Source of the DNA: Dolomitihabitans soli | GTDB lineage: Bacteria > Actinomycetota > Actinomycetes > Streptosporangiales > Streptosporangiaceae | Length of the DNA stretch: 64,000 bases | Assembly: GCF_022213955.1 (NCBI RefSeq) | Contig: NZ_JAKNTW010000002.1 | Location: forward strand, 620,001 to 684,000 | Reading direction: 5' to 3' | Made by a program: the position numbers and the translations under genes | In this document: positions 33,135-41,074 of the stretch, piece after piece | Layout: each line of letters opens with the position of its first letter | Position numbering within the stretch: the stretch's first letter is position 1 | Notes under the pieces: generated by a model | Told to the model about the DNA's origin: nothing | The model's database searches: none | The model's input: only the letters and a program-made list of their open reading frames with translations

Positions 33135-34310
33135 GTGGGCGACCTGCAGCGGCTCCGTGAGCTGAACTCCCTCGCCAGCCTGCGCGTGCTCAGGGGCGAG
33201 GAACCACTGACCCTGAGCGAGCTGGCCCGGCGGACCGGCATGTCCAGGGCGTCGATCGGCGACGTGGTGGCCGGGCTGCTCACCCGTGGCTGGGTCGACG
33301 AGCTGGAGCCCGCGCCGGGCGGCATGGGCCGTCCGGCCAGGCGCTACCGGTTCAGGGCGGACGCCGGCCACGTCCTCGGCCTCGACATCGGCAAGCACGA
33401 GGTGCTCGCCGGGCTCGCCGATCTGGAGGGCGCGGTGGTCGCCACCGCCCGCGAGCCGATGCCCGCCGTACAACCCGGCGGCCTGCCCGGCGCCCGGTCC
33501 AACGACGACCGGCTCGCCGTCGTCGACGCCGCGGTCACCGCCTGCCTGTCGAGAGCGGAACTCGCCGCCTCCGACATCTGGGCCGTGGGCGTGGGCAGCA
33601 CCGGGGTGGTCGACCGGCACGGGCACGTCGTGCTGGCCGCCGCGCTGCCCGGCTGGTCGGAGGTCGACCTGGCCGGCCACCTGCGAGCGCGGTTCGACTG
33701 CCCCGTGCTGGTCGAGAACAACAGCAACCTGGGCGCGCTCGCCGAACACCGGGTGGGCGTGGCCCGCGGCGCTCTCGACGTCGTCTTCCTGCACGCCGGT
33801 CTCAGCTCGGGCGCCGGTCTGATCATCGGCGGCCGGCTGCACCACGGGTTCAGCGGCGCGACGGGCGAGGTGGGCGCGCTGGAGGCGGTCCGCTGGAAGT
33901 CGATGACCGGACATCTGGCGACGTATCCCGTGCCCGAGGGCACTCCCCCCGACCGGATCGCGGGAGAGGTGTTCGCCGCCGCGCGCGCCGGTGACAGCGA
34001 GGCCGTCGCGGCGGTCGGGCGTTACGCCGCCGACCTGGCCGTGGGCACCGCCGCCATGGTCCTCACCCTCGATCCCGAACTGGTCGTCCTCGGCGGCGGC
34101 TACTCACGCGCCGGCGACGTGCTGCTCGGCCCGCTCCGGCAGGCCCTCACCCCGCTCTGCCTGCGCCCGCCGGAGATCCGGGTCTCGTCCCTGGGCGAGG
34201 AGTGCGTGGTCGTCGGGGCCGCCCACCTGGCCCTGGACCACCTGGAACGCGAGATGCTCTCCCCCACCGGCCCACTCGCCGACCCGGTGGCCCCCCGCGA
34301 GGCGGGCTGA
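33135..34310 (+). CDS. ROK family transcriptional repressor lacking the zinc motif
   Basis: 391 residues, GTG start with GGGGGA upstream. The N-terminal winged helix is clear: LRVLRGEEPLTLSELARRTGMSRASIGDVVAGLLTRGWVDEL. The ROK sugar-kinase fold follows: VLGLDIGKHEVLAGLADLEG, GVGSTGVVDRHG, 'LVENNSNLGALAEHRVG' and 'GLSSGAGLIIGGRLHHGFSGATGEVGAL'. Two usual features are missing. The Asp of END.N is replaced (ENNSN), and the C-x-C-G-x2-G-C zinc motif after GE.G is absent. It is therefore unlikely to be a kinase, and its inducer site may be altered. No sugar transporter is adjacent, so the regulon cannot be named. Confidence 0.88.
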   Translation: MGDLQRLRELNSLASLRVLRGEEPLTLSELARRTGMSRASIGDVVAGLLTRGWVDELEPAPGGMGRPARRYRFRADAGHVLGLDIGKHEVLAGLADLEGAVVATAREPMPAVQPGGLPGARSNDDRLAVVDAAVTACLSRAELAASDIWAVGVGSTGVVDRHGHVVLAAALPGWSEVDLAGHLRARFDCPVLVENNSNLGALAEHRVGVARGALDVVFLHAGLSSGAGLIIGGRLHHGFSGATGEVGALEAVRWKSMTGHLATYPVPEGTPPDRIAGEVFAAARAGDSEAVAAVGRYAADLAVGTAAMVLTLDPELVVLGGGYSRAGDVLLGPLRQALTPLCLRPPEIRVSSLGEECVVVGAAHLALDHLEREMLSPTGPLADPVAPREAG

Positions 34311-34406
34311 ACCCTCCCGCGTCCGTGAGCCGCGCCGTTCTCGTCTACATCGAGGCACGGGCCGGCCCCCCGGCACCCGGTGGGGTGCGCACGCGCGGTC
34401 GCCGCG

Positions 34407-36545
34407 TCAGCCGGTCGGATGGTCCTCCAGCAGGCGGGCCAGGGCCGCATGCTGGTGTGGCGGCAGGGCGGGATCAGCAGCGGCGTACGCGCGCCTGGCC
34501 AGCTCGGCCGCCGCGGCGGCTCGGCCGAGGAGCGCCAGGGCACGGGCGGCGTAGTACAACACGGTGGCGTCGTCGGAGTGCGGCCCGCCGGGGCCGGCGC
34601 TGTGGGCCGGAGCATGGGTTTCCAGAGACTCGGCGGAGAGGACCTCCGTCAGGGTGGCGGCGGCCGCCTCAGTTAGGCCGAGGTTGGCCAGAGCGAGCGC
34701 GCGGGCGGCGCGAGTGGTCGGGCGCGGGGGGCGGCGCAGGCGGTCGAGATCGCGTAGCGCGGACGCGGGGTCACCGATGTCGGCCCGGATCTCACCGCGC
34801 AGCCGTAGTGCCTCCTCCAGCATGCTCTCGGCGGCGAGCACCCCGTCGAGCACCGCCATCGCGGCTTGGGGATGGCCGCTACCGAGCAGGGACACGGCGA
34901 GCTCGGTCTGCACGGTGAGGTCGTTGGGCACCCGCTGAACAGCCGACCGGAGCTGCTCGACGGCGGCCTGGGCGCGGCCGCGGCGCAGGAGCAGGCGGGC
35001 GATCGCGGCCAGTAACCGCCCCACGGCGGGGGCGTCCTGGAGCGCGCCGTACAGGTCGGCGGCAGCGTGGTAGCGCTCCTCCGCACGCTCCCACTCACCA
35101 CGATCGTGGGCGATGTTGCCCAGGAAGGACTGCGTCTCCGCGCGCAGCCGCAGCTCGTCGTCGCGGCAGATGCCTAGAGCCTCCTGGGCGCGCTGCTCGG
35201 CCAGGTCGAGTTGTCCGTCCGCAAGAGCCAGGGAGGCCGCACGCAGATAGTCGTGCGCATCGGCCTGGTGGGGGGCCAGGCGTGCACCGGGGGCGTCGGC
35301 CTCGCCGAGCAGGATCGGCTGGATCAGGCGATCGTGCTGGAGCTCGCACCAGCGCGACCCCGAGCGCATCTCGGTCTTCAGGATGTGGCGGTCGATGAGT
35401 GCGTGCACGACCGGATTGGGCATGCCCGCGGTGCTGCTCATGCCCTCGTAGGCGGTGTCGCGCCGGCCCATCTCGGTGATGAAGGTCTCGCGCAGCCAGG
35501 ACCAGAGCCTGGCGGCGGGCACGCCGTACGCCTCGGACACCTCGGCGAGGGCGCGTTCGCAGAACGCGGCCAGCGTGTGGTCGACATCGGCGTGGCGGGC
35601 GATGTGCTCCCTGGTGATGACGCGCACACCGGCGGGCAGCGACTCCCAGAGGGTGGAGCAGATGACCTGGAGCTGGGTCGGTTCCACCTCGTCCGTGCTG
35701 ATCGTGCTCCGCTCTCCGAGGGCGCTGGTGACCGTGATGGTGCTCAGATCGCGCACCAGGCTGCTGGCGGCGCCCGGCGCGAAGGAGCGCCCGGTGCCGG
35801 CGAGTGGGCCGCTGACGGCCTCCAGCCCGGCGGCCGGACTGAGCATGGCGAGTTTGAAGCGGGCGCGGAGACCACGGCCGAGCAGGCCCTCGTAGGGCAG
35901 CACCTCGGCGATGTAGTCCTGCCTGACCGACACCAGCAGACGGACGTCGGGGCACTCCTGCAGAGCATCGGCGAGCTCACGGATGAACGGGTGGCGGTAG
36001 CGCTCACGGTGCCTGAAGTCGCTGAAGATCTCCTCGAACTGATCAATCGCCACCAGCACGGGAACCGGGTCGCCGTAGCGGTCGAGGCGCATGGCACGGC
36101 GGCGCAGAAAGTCGGCGATGGTCAGGCCGGAGAGCTGGATGGGCGACTCCGCCGGCGACCACGACGACAACAGCGCGAAAGTATAGGGGTTGTGCTCGGG
36201 AAGCGCGGCCGTCGGGAAGGCGGATCCGTGCGAGACCCGGCCGGTCGGCAGCACGTCGTAGCGCGCGGGGTCGATCGCGGGCAGCACTCCGGCGTGCAGC
36301 ACGGAGGTCTTGCCCACCCCCGACGGGCCGAACAACACGGTCAGCAGGTTTCCCGACCACAACGTGGAGATCTCCTGCGACTCCCGTGTCCGGCCGAAGA
36401 ACCGGGCCCGGTCGTCCGCCGAGAAGGAGCGGAGTCCCACGTAGGGTCGCGCTTGCTCTTCATCGGGCGTGGTCGGGGGAATCAAGGGACCGCCGTTGAT
36501 TAGGGGACCGACACGTGGATCACTTTCGGATCCGACCTTCATCAT
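34407..36545 (-). CDS. nSTAND1-type NTPase with C-terminal TPR-like region (copy 1)
   Basis: 712 residues. After a ~33-residue polar leader, 'PYVGLRSFSADDRARFFGR' is the hallmark entry of nSTAND1 proteins. Walker A GPSGVGKTS is at ~73-81 and Walker B PVLVAIDQFEE at ~162-172; 'LQVICSTLWESLP' near 295 is another shared block. From ~430 on the protein is Ala/Arg/Leu-rich with TPR-like helix pairs. There is no catalytic effector domain on the chain. STAND proteins are ATP-driven switches that oligomerise on ligand sensing, so an effector should act in trans. No good Shine-Dalgarno site precedes the start, so the exact start is uncertain. It is divergent from the pentapeptide protein. Confidence 0.82.
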   Translation of the reverse strand: MMKVGSESDPRVGPLINGGPLIPPTTPDEEQARPYVGLRSFSADDRARFFGRTRESQEISTLWSGNLLTVLFGPSGVGKTSVLHAGVLPAIDPARYDVLPTGRVSHGSAFPTAALPEHNPYTFALLSSWSPAESPIQLSGLTIADFLRRRAMRLDRYGDPVPVLVAIDQFEEIFSDFRHRERYRHPFIRELADALQECPDVRLLVSVRQDYIAEVLPYEGLLGRGLRARFKLAMLSPAAGLEAVSGPLAGTGRSFAPGAASSLVRDLSTITVTSALGERSTISTDEVEPTQLQVICSTLWESLPAGVRVITREHIARHADVDHTLAAFCERALAEVSEAYGVPAARLWSWLRETFITEMGRRDTAYEGMSSTAGMPNPVVHALIDRHILKTEMRSGSRWCELQHDRLIQPILLGEADAPGARLAPHQADAHDYLRAASLALADGQLDLAEQRAQEALGICRDDELRLRAETQSFLGNIAHDRGEWERAEERYHAAADLYGALQDAPAVGRLLAAIARLLLRRGRAQAAVEQLRSAVQRVPNDLTVQTELAVSLLGSGHPQAAMAVLDGVLAAESMLEEALRLRGEIRADIGDPASALRDLDRLRRPPRPTTRAARALALANLGLTEAAAATLTEVLSAESLETHAPAHSAGPGGPHSDDATVLYYAARALALLGRAAAAAELARRAYAAADPALPPHQHAALARLLEDHPTG

Positions 36546-36695
36546 TTTAGATGCTGGACAAGCGAAAGGTCATGCAATCACCACCGCCTCCATGGCCGAA
36601 ATTCCGGGGTCCTGGAACCATCATTATGGACCGGCTGAAAAACATGAAGAATCATTTCTCCATTCCGTGGCCGGGCGAGTGCGTATGCTCGGGCC

Positions 36696-37706
36696 ATGCC
36701 TCGTAGGGTCCGGGCCGCCACACGTCCGGCAGGCCCGCGGCTGTTGTCCATGTGGGCCGCGTTCAGCCTCGCCACCCTGGCGTCCGCGGCGGCCCTGACC
36801 GGTGTCATCCTGGTCGGTGTGCGGGTTCTCGGCGTCACCGCCGTCAAACCCGAGGCCCAACTCTCGGGCGCCACCATGTTCGACCTGCTGAAGATCGCCT
36901 TCGCGGTGGTGGCGGGGGCCGGCGGCCTGGTCGCACTGGTCACCACCTACCGGAGGCAGCGGGTCAGCGAGGCGGCGGAGTCACGCGAGGCGACCGCACT
37001 GTTCAATGAGCGGTTCTCCACGGTGACCGACAAACTCGGCCACGACAGGGCGGCGGTACGACTGGCGGGCGTGCACGGCCTGGCCGGGCTCGCTGACGAC
37101 GCGCCGAACCACGAACTTCGCCAGACATGCATCGACGTGCTGTGCGCCTACCTTCGTATGCCGCAGGAGCATGACGAGGACGGCGCGAGCGGGCGGTCCG
37201 ACCGGCAGGTGCGGCACACGGTGATCCGGTGCATCGCGGCGCACCTGCGAACGGGCGCGGCCGTGCCGTGGCGGAAGCACGATTTCGACTTCACCGAGGC
37301 GGTGTTCGACGGCGGTGATCTCTCCGCCGTGGTCTTCGATGGCGCGGTCGGCTTCACACGCGCCGAGTTCCGGTCAGGACGGACGAGTTTCGAGGGAGCG
37401 ATTTTCCGGGGTCCTCGCACCGATTTCGACGGTGCCGGGTTCGGCGGCGGGGATGTCCGATTCGACGGGGCGACTTTCTCCGGCGGCCGAGTGACGTTCA
37501 TCGGCTCGGATTTCCGCCATGGACGCGTTTCCTTTGCCGGTGCGAAATTCGTCGGAGACTTCGTCTCCTTCGACGGCGCGTCCTTCTCCGGAGCGGAGGT
37601 GGACTTCCGTGCCGCGACGGGGACTCCCCCGGCCGGCGTGGTCACGGTAGGACGGTCAAGCCCTGACGTGAGCCTCCCCCGGGAGTGGCTCACGCCTGGC
37701 GGCTGA
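36696..37706 (+). CDS. Membrane-anchored pentapeptide-repeat protein
   Basis: 336 residues. Two N-terminal transmembrane helices (~17-42 and ~64-84) are followed by a helical cytosolic region (YRRQRVSEAAESREATALFNERFSTVTDKLGHDRAAVRLAGVHGLAGLADD), typical of actinobacterial pentapeptide proteins. From ~195 to ~310 tandem A/D-x-F-x-x units run (FDFTEAVFDGGDLSAVVFDGAVGF..., 'TSFEGAIFRG'), giving a right-handed quadrilateral beta-helix. The function of this family is unknown, although such proteins recur in STAND/conflict loci. Its last 17 bp overlap the 3' end of the converging STAND gene. It sits between two nSTAND1 genes. Confidence 0.85.
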   Translation: MPRRVRAATRPAGPRLLSMWAAFSLATLASAAALTGVILVGVRVLGVTAVKPEAQLSGATMFDLLKIAFAVVAGAGGLVALVTTYRRQRVSEAAESREATALFNERFSTVTDKLGHDRAAVRLAGVHGLAGLADDAPNHELRQTCIDVLCAYLRMPQEHDEDGASGRSDRQVRHTVIRCIAAHLRTGAAVPWRKHDFDFTEAVFDGGDLSAVVFDGAVGFTRAEFRSGRTSFEGAIFRGPRTDFDGAGFGGGDVRFDGATFSGGRVTFIGSDFRHGRVSFAGAKFVGDFVSFDGASFSGAEVDFRAATGTPPAGVVTVGRSSPDVSLPREWLTPGG

Positions 37707-39534
37707 GCCGTTTGCGCAGATCGTCCTGAAGCCTCCGCACCTCCTTGGCGACCACGTGGTCGGGGGCGAGCGCGGCGGCCGACTCGGCGGCCTGCAGCGC
37801 TTGAGGGTAGTCAGCGATGGCGTCGAGGGCTTTGGCGCACTCCAGCAGCGCCTCGAAGCTGTCCGGATCGATGGCGAGGCTGCGCCGGTAGGCGGCCAGG
37901 GCCTCCTGCGGCCTGCCCGCTTCGGCCAGACACGCACCCAGCGCCCTTATCGGGGTGGGGTCGTCCGGGCTCAGCTCCACAGCCCGAGTGTGCAGACGGA
38001 CGGCCTCGCCGTACCGGTCGGACCCGGCTTGCGCGCGGCCGACCGCGTCGTGCCGGGCCACGCCGGCGGCGAGTGTGCCGAGCGCGGTGAGCATACCGCT
38101 CTGCCGGAATTTGTCGCCGGCCGCCTCAGCCTGGCCGAGCGCGATCCGATAGTGCCGTGCCGCCTGGTCGTCAACGCCCTCCACCTCGGCCATCAGGCCG
38201 AGCAGGGCGTGCAGGTCGCCGGCAGCGACGGTCTCCGGCACGATGTCCAGTCCCAGTTCGCACCGGTGCCTGGCCGCCTCGACGGCACCCTGCAGCCAGG
38301 CGTCCTCGGCGGCGAGAAGATGCCGGTCCATCGGGTGTGACACGCCCTGCTCGGCCGCCGCGGCCCGCTGCGCCGGCGCCACCAGAAGGCTGTGGTTGAG
38401 GCCGTACCACAGGCAGCCGAGATGGTGGTGGGCCGCGAGCACCTGGTGGTGAACGAGCGCGGTGAGGATGCGGTTGGGCATACCGCGCGTCGCCGCGGGG
38501 CCCCTGAGCGCGTAGCGAGCTCCGCCGCCCTGGTCGACGAAGGCGGCCGCGATCCAGCGCCGCAACGTCGCGGCGGGCATCGACAGGTCGGCGGCGGCCG
38601 CCTCGGTCCTGCGCCGGTACCAGGCGTAAAGGTCCGTTCTCGCCTCGCCGATCCGGGGCAGGTGGTGCGCCTCGATCTGCCGCAGATTGCCCGGCAGTTG
38701 ATCCCAGCACGTGACGCAGACGGTCTGCAGCCGCATCGGCTCGACGGTGTCGGTCGGCACGGGCGCGAGGGAGCCCAGGCTGTCGTCGTAGTAGATCGTC
38801 GACAACTCGGTGGCGAGTCGCTCGTCGAGGCCGGTGGCGAAGAACCGGCCGTGTCCGTCGAGCGGCCCGACGATCGCCTCACGCGCCTCGTCACGGGTGA
38901 GCGGCAGCAGTCGCTGGCGCTCGTAGTGACGCTTGAGCAGGTCCTTCTCGTACGCGAGCAGGTCGGCCAGGTGCTCCTCGCGCAGCAGAATCAGCACGTG
39001 CAACTCGGGCAACTCGTCGAGGGCCGTGAAGAGCTGGTCGAGGAAGACCCCGCGCTGCTTCCAGTGGCTCGGGTAAGCGGTGAACAGTTCCTCGAACTGG
39101 TCGATGGCCGCGAGTATGGTGACGTTGTCGCCGTACTTGTCCTTGGGGCGCGAGACGCCGCGCAGGTAGTCGGTCAGCGTGAGATTGCGGAGCTGGGCCG
39201 CGGACTTCTTCGGGCACCAGTACGACAGCAGCGAGCAGGCGTGCACGTTGCCGAGTCCCTGCGCCGGGGCGGCGGCGCCGGGACCAAGGGCCACCCGTCC
39301 GACGGGCAGCAGCTCGACCGAGTCCACGTCGATCGCCGGGATGATCCCGGCGTGCAGCAACGAGGACTTCCCCGATCCGGCGGGGCCGTACACCGCCACT
39401 ATCCGGCTGGCGGTCCACTTGTCGCGGATGTCGAGGATCATTCTGCGGGCTCGCCCGCAGAAGACCGAGCGGTCGCGCCAGCCGTACGGCCGCGGGCCGA
39501 TGTACGGCTGGGCGCGGCCGGCGGGGAGGGTCAC
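37690..39534 (-). CDS. nSTAND1-type NTPase with C-terminal TPRs (copy 2), coupled to SIR2 gene
   Basis: 614 residues from GTG 39534, which overlaps the SIR2 stop (GTGA). A longer in-frame extension to 40032 would only be antisense-like sequence within the SIR2 gene, and is rejected. 'PYIGPRPYGWRDRSVFCGRARR' opens the domain, Walker A GPAGSGKSS is at 50-58 and Walker B ILAAIDQFEE at ~140-149. 'LQTVCVTCWDQLP' mirrors the block in copy 1. From ~420, TPR units are clear ('RAVELSPDDPTPIRALGACLAEAGRPQEALAAYRRSLAIDPD'). The 4-bp overlap implies fixed stoichiometry with the SIR2 protein, suggesting that STAND senses and SIR2 executes. Confidence 0.85.
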   Translation of the reverse strand: MTLPAGRAQPYIGPRPYGWRDRSVFCGRARRMILDIRDKWTASRIVAVYGPAGSGKSSLLHAGIIPAIDVDSVELLPVGRVALGPGAAAPAQGLGNVHACSLLSYWCPKKSAAQLRNLTLTDYLRGVSRPKDKYGDNVTILAAIDQFEELFTAYPSHWKQRGVFLDQLFTALDELPELHVLILLREEHLADLLAYEKDLLKRHYERQRLLPLTRDEAREAIVGPLDGHGRFFATGLDERLATELSTIYYDDSLGSLAPVPTDTVEPMRLQTVCVTCWDQLPGNLRQIEAHHLPRIGEARTDLYAWYRRRTEAAAADLSMPAATLRRWIAAAFVDQGGGARYALRGPAATRGMPNRILTALVHHQVLAAHHHLGCLWYGLNHSLLVAPAQRAAAAEQGVSHPMDRHLLAAEDAWLQGAVEAARHRCELGLDIVPETVAAGDLHALLGLMAEVEGVDDQAARHYRIALGQAEAAGDKFRQSGMLTALGTLAAGVARHDAVGRAQAGSDRYGEAVRLHTRAVELSPDDPTPIRALGACLAEAGRPQEALAAYRRSLAIDPDSFEALLECAKALDAIADYPQALQAAESAAALAPDHVVAKEVRRLQDDLRKRLSRQA

Positions 39535-40424
39535 CTGTGGCCCTCCGTCCGAGCCCGAAGCTCGTCGCAGAATTCCGCGGCGGTTCCCCAGAATATTGAT
39601 ATGCGAAGGTCGCTGAGATAGTGCGCGAAATAGCGCTCCATGCTCGTTCGAGCCTCTGGCGAGGAGTTCGCGGCGGGCACGAAGACACCCACGTTGCGTC
39701 GTCTGCGCAGCTGAAGCGGGGCGTTCAACAGGCCGCGTAACAAGAACTTGAAAGTCCAGTCGCTCACGTTGTACCCGATGAACAGCAGCGGCTTGTCGAT
39801 CAGGGCACGGCGGACACTCGCGGGTAACAGGCCGGTCCCCCCGGCGGCGCGGTCCTCGGTCACTCTGACCAGGAACTCGATGTAGTCGTCCTCGGTCAGC
39901 ACGAGCGACTTCGGCGAACTCAGGTGGCCGTGCAGATGGTAGACGAGCGGCCGGTCGGCCCCTGGATCGCTGTCGTCGTCGCCGGCCCGCCAGGCCGCGC
40001 TCTCGAAAGGGAATACGATGTCCTCGTACCACCGGCAGACGTCCTGCCGAACACTTTTCCCGGCGGCCTCCAACGCCTTTACCATGAAATTGTCATAGTT
40101 TGTCGTCAGGTAGACGGATATAGGATAATTCGCCAGCGTTTCGTGAATACCCAGCGCATTCGCGGCGTCCGGCGAAGACTCGTCCTGCAGACTCAGGCTG
40201 ACACCTTCCTTGATGAAGGTGGTGTCGTGCTGAGCAGCCGCGTACTGCATGACCCGGGCGAGGTTGTTCTTGTCCGCGAACGGATAGTCATAGGTGATGG
40301 CCCACCTGGCGGCGAGTTCGCCACCGGTGGGCAACAGACCCGCGGTCGAACCCGCCCCGATGAGCGGTGTGCAGTCACCGTTCCGCAACTGATCGATGAG
40401 CCGATGCCAGTCGCTCTCATCCAT
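39531..40424 (-). CDS. SIR2-like domain protein (SIR2_2 type), putative NADase effector
   Basis: 297 residues from ATG 40424, chosen because GGAG lies 6 nt upstream; the ATG at 40436 has no Shine-Dalgarno site. SIR2-fold landmarks: 'CTPLIGAGSTAGLLPTGGELAARW' (NAD loop, 18-41), 'VYLTTNYDNFM' (104-114, catalytic Asn candidate N109), 'LVYHLHGHLSSPKSLVLTEDDYIEFL' (160-185, His candidate H165) and 'LLFIGYNVSDWTFKFLL' (213-229). The Cys-rich zinc module of protein deacetylases is absent. In this SIR2_2 subgroup many members are NAD-depleting effectors of anti-phage systems. The nSTAND1 gene overlaps its 3' end. The assignment of NADase activity is by family, not shown here. Confidence 0.85.
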   Translation of the reverse strand: MDESDWHRLIDQLRNGDCTPLIGAGSTAGLLPTGGELAARWAITYDYPFADKNNLARVMQYAAAQHDTTFIKEGVSLSLQDESSPDAANALGIHETLANYPISVYLTTNYDNFMVKALEAAGKSVRQDVCRWYEDIVFPFESAAWRAGDDDSDPGADRPLVYHLHGHLSSPKSLVLTEDDYIEFLVRVTEDRAAGGTGLLPASVRRALIDKPLLFIGYNVSDWTFKFLLRGLLNAPLQLRRRRNVGVFVPAANSSPEARTSMERYFAHYLSDLRISIFWGTAAEFCDELRARTEGHR

Positions 40425-40576
40425 CGCGGGCTCCATATAGGGAAAGAGGTGTCCCCGATTATCCGCTGCTGGGAAGCGGTTCGGGAATAGTCACCGGCGG
40501 TGGGATCGCCGCGTACCGGGACGACGGGACAGGTACGCAGGAGCCCCTGGCCGAACCCCCGGTGGCCTGGGCGTTG

Positions 40577-40774
40577 TCAGTCGTTCGCGCCGGGGTCCGG
40601 CACGCGGTCGACGCTCTGGTTGAAGCCGGCGATGGGCTCCGTATCGCCCCGGCTCGGATCGAGCAGGCGGCGAAGCCCCAAGGCGAGGCTGGAGTCGTCG
40701 ATCAAGGCAAGATCGCGAAGCGAAAGCCCGGAGATGTCGATGAGAATGTCGGCCTCGGTAGGATCATCTCTCAT
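40577..40774 (-). CDS. fxsA: FxSxx-COOH-type RiPP precursor peptide, variant with extended tail
   Basis: 65 residues, with AAGGAG about 9 nt before the ATG. The leader 'DILIDISGLSLRDLALIDDSSLALGLRRLL' matches FxsA peptides, which carry a 'L.DLSGL.L..L......L...LRR.L' leader, and 'EPIAGF' is the usual approach to the core. Normal precursors end F-x-S-x-x-COOH. Here the core reads F51-N-Q-S-V, with one extra residue between Phe and Ser, and continues with DRVPDPGAND before the stop. The gene is ~300 bp divergent from the FxsT gene and a few kb from FxsB. It may give a different crosslink, or be cleaved after the core. Confidence 0.75.
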   Translation of the reverse strand: MRDDPTEADILIDISGLSLRDLALIDDSSLALGLRRLLDPSRGDTEPIAGFNQSVDRVPDPGAND

Positions 40775-41074
40775 GCGAGCGGCTCCTTATCGCCATCATC
40801 GTGATTTCCGACCGGCCGCCGAAGTCGGACGCCAAGCACAGCCGTCTGACGCTGAGCCCGAATATCCGTGGTCGGCCAACCCCGCCTAACCGTTTCTTTA
40901 CGGATACCCGGAATTAGGGATTAGTGTAACCCCGCCACCTTCCTCCAGGCTACCTTTTTCCGCATTCCCTGAGAAATAAAAGGCTAGATGTCCTCTATGC
41001 ATGCCCCCATGCCGGTCAACCTTTAGGATGTCGGTACAGGGGGGCTGTGTCACGAGGAAACGCGGAGGCGGAAT
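40775..41074. promoter_or_regulatory. 300-bp divergent promoter region of fxsA and fxsT
   Basis: Between the precursor and FxsT genes. It is clearly AT-richer than its surroundings from ~40900 to 41000 (TTTCTTTACGG, GAGAAATAAAAGGC), as expected for promoters in so GC-rich a genome. No exact -10/-35 pair could be fixed, and no extra small gene was found here. Confidence 0.45.

Noticed and set aside
39535-40032. Long N-terminal extension of the second nSTAND1 frame (to 780 residues)
   Set aside because: It lies entirely inside the SIR2 gene in another frame, is Arg/Pro-rich, and the GTG at 39534 overlapping the SIR2 stop gives a normal nSTAND1 start.
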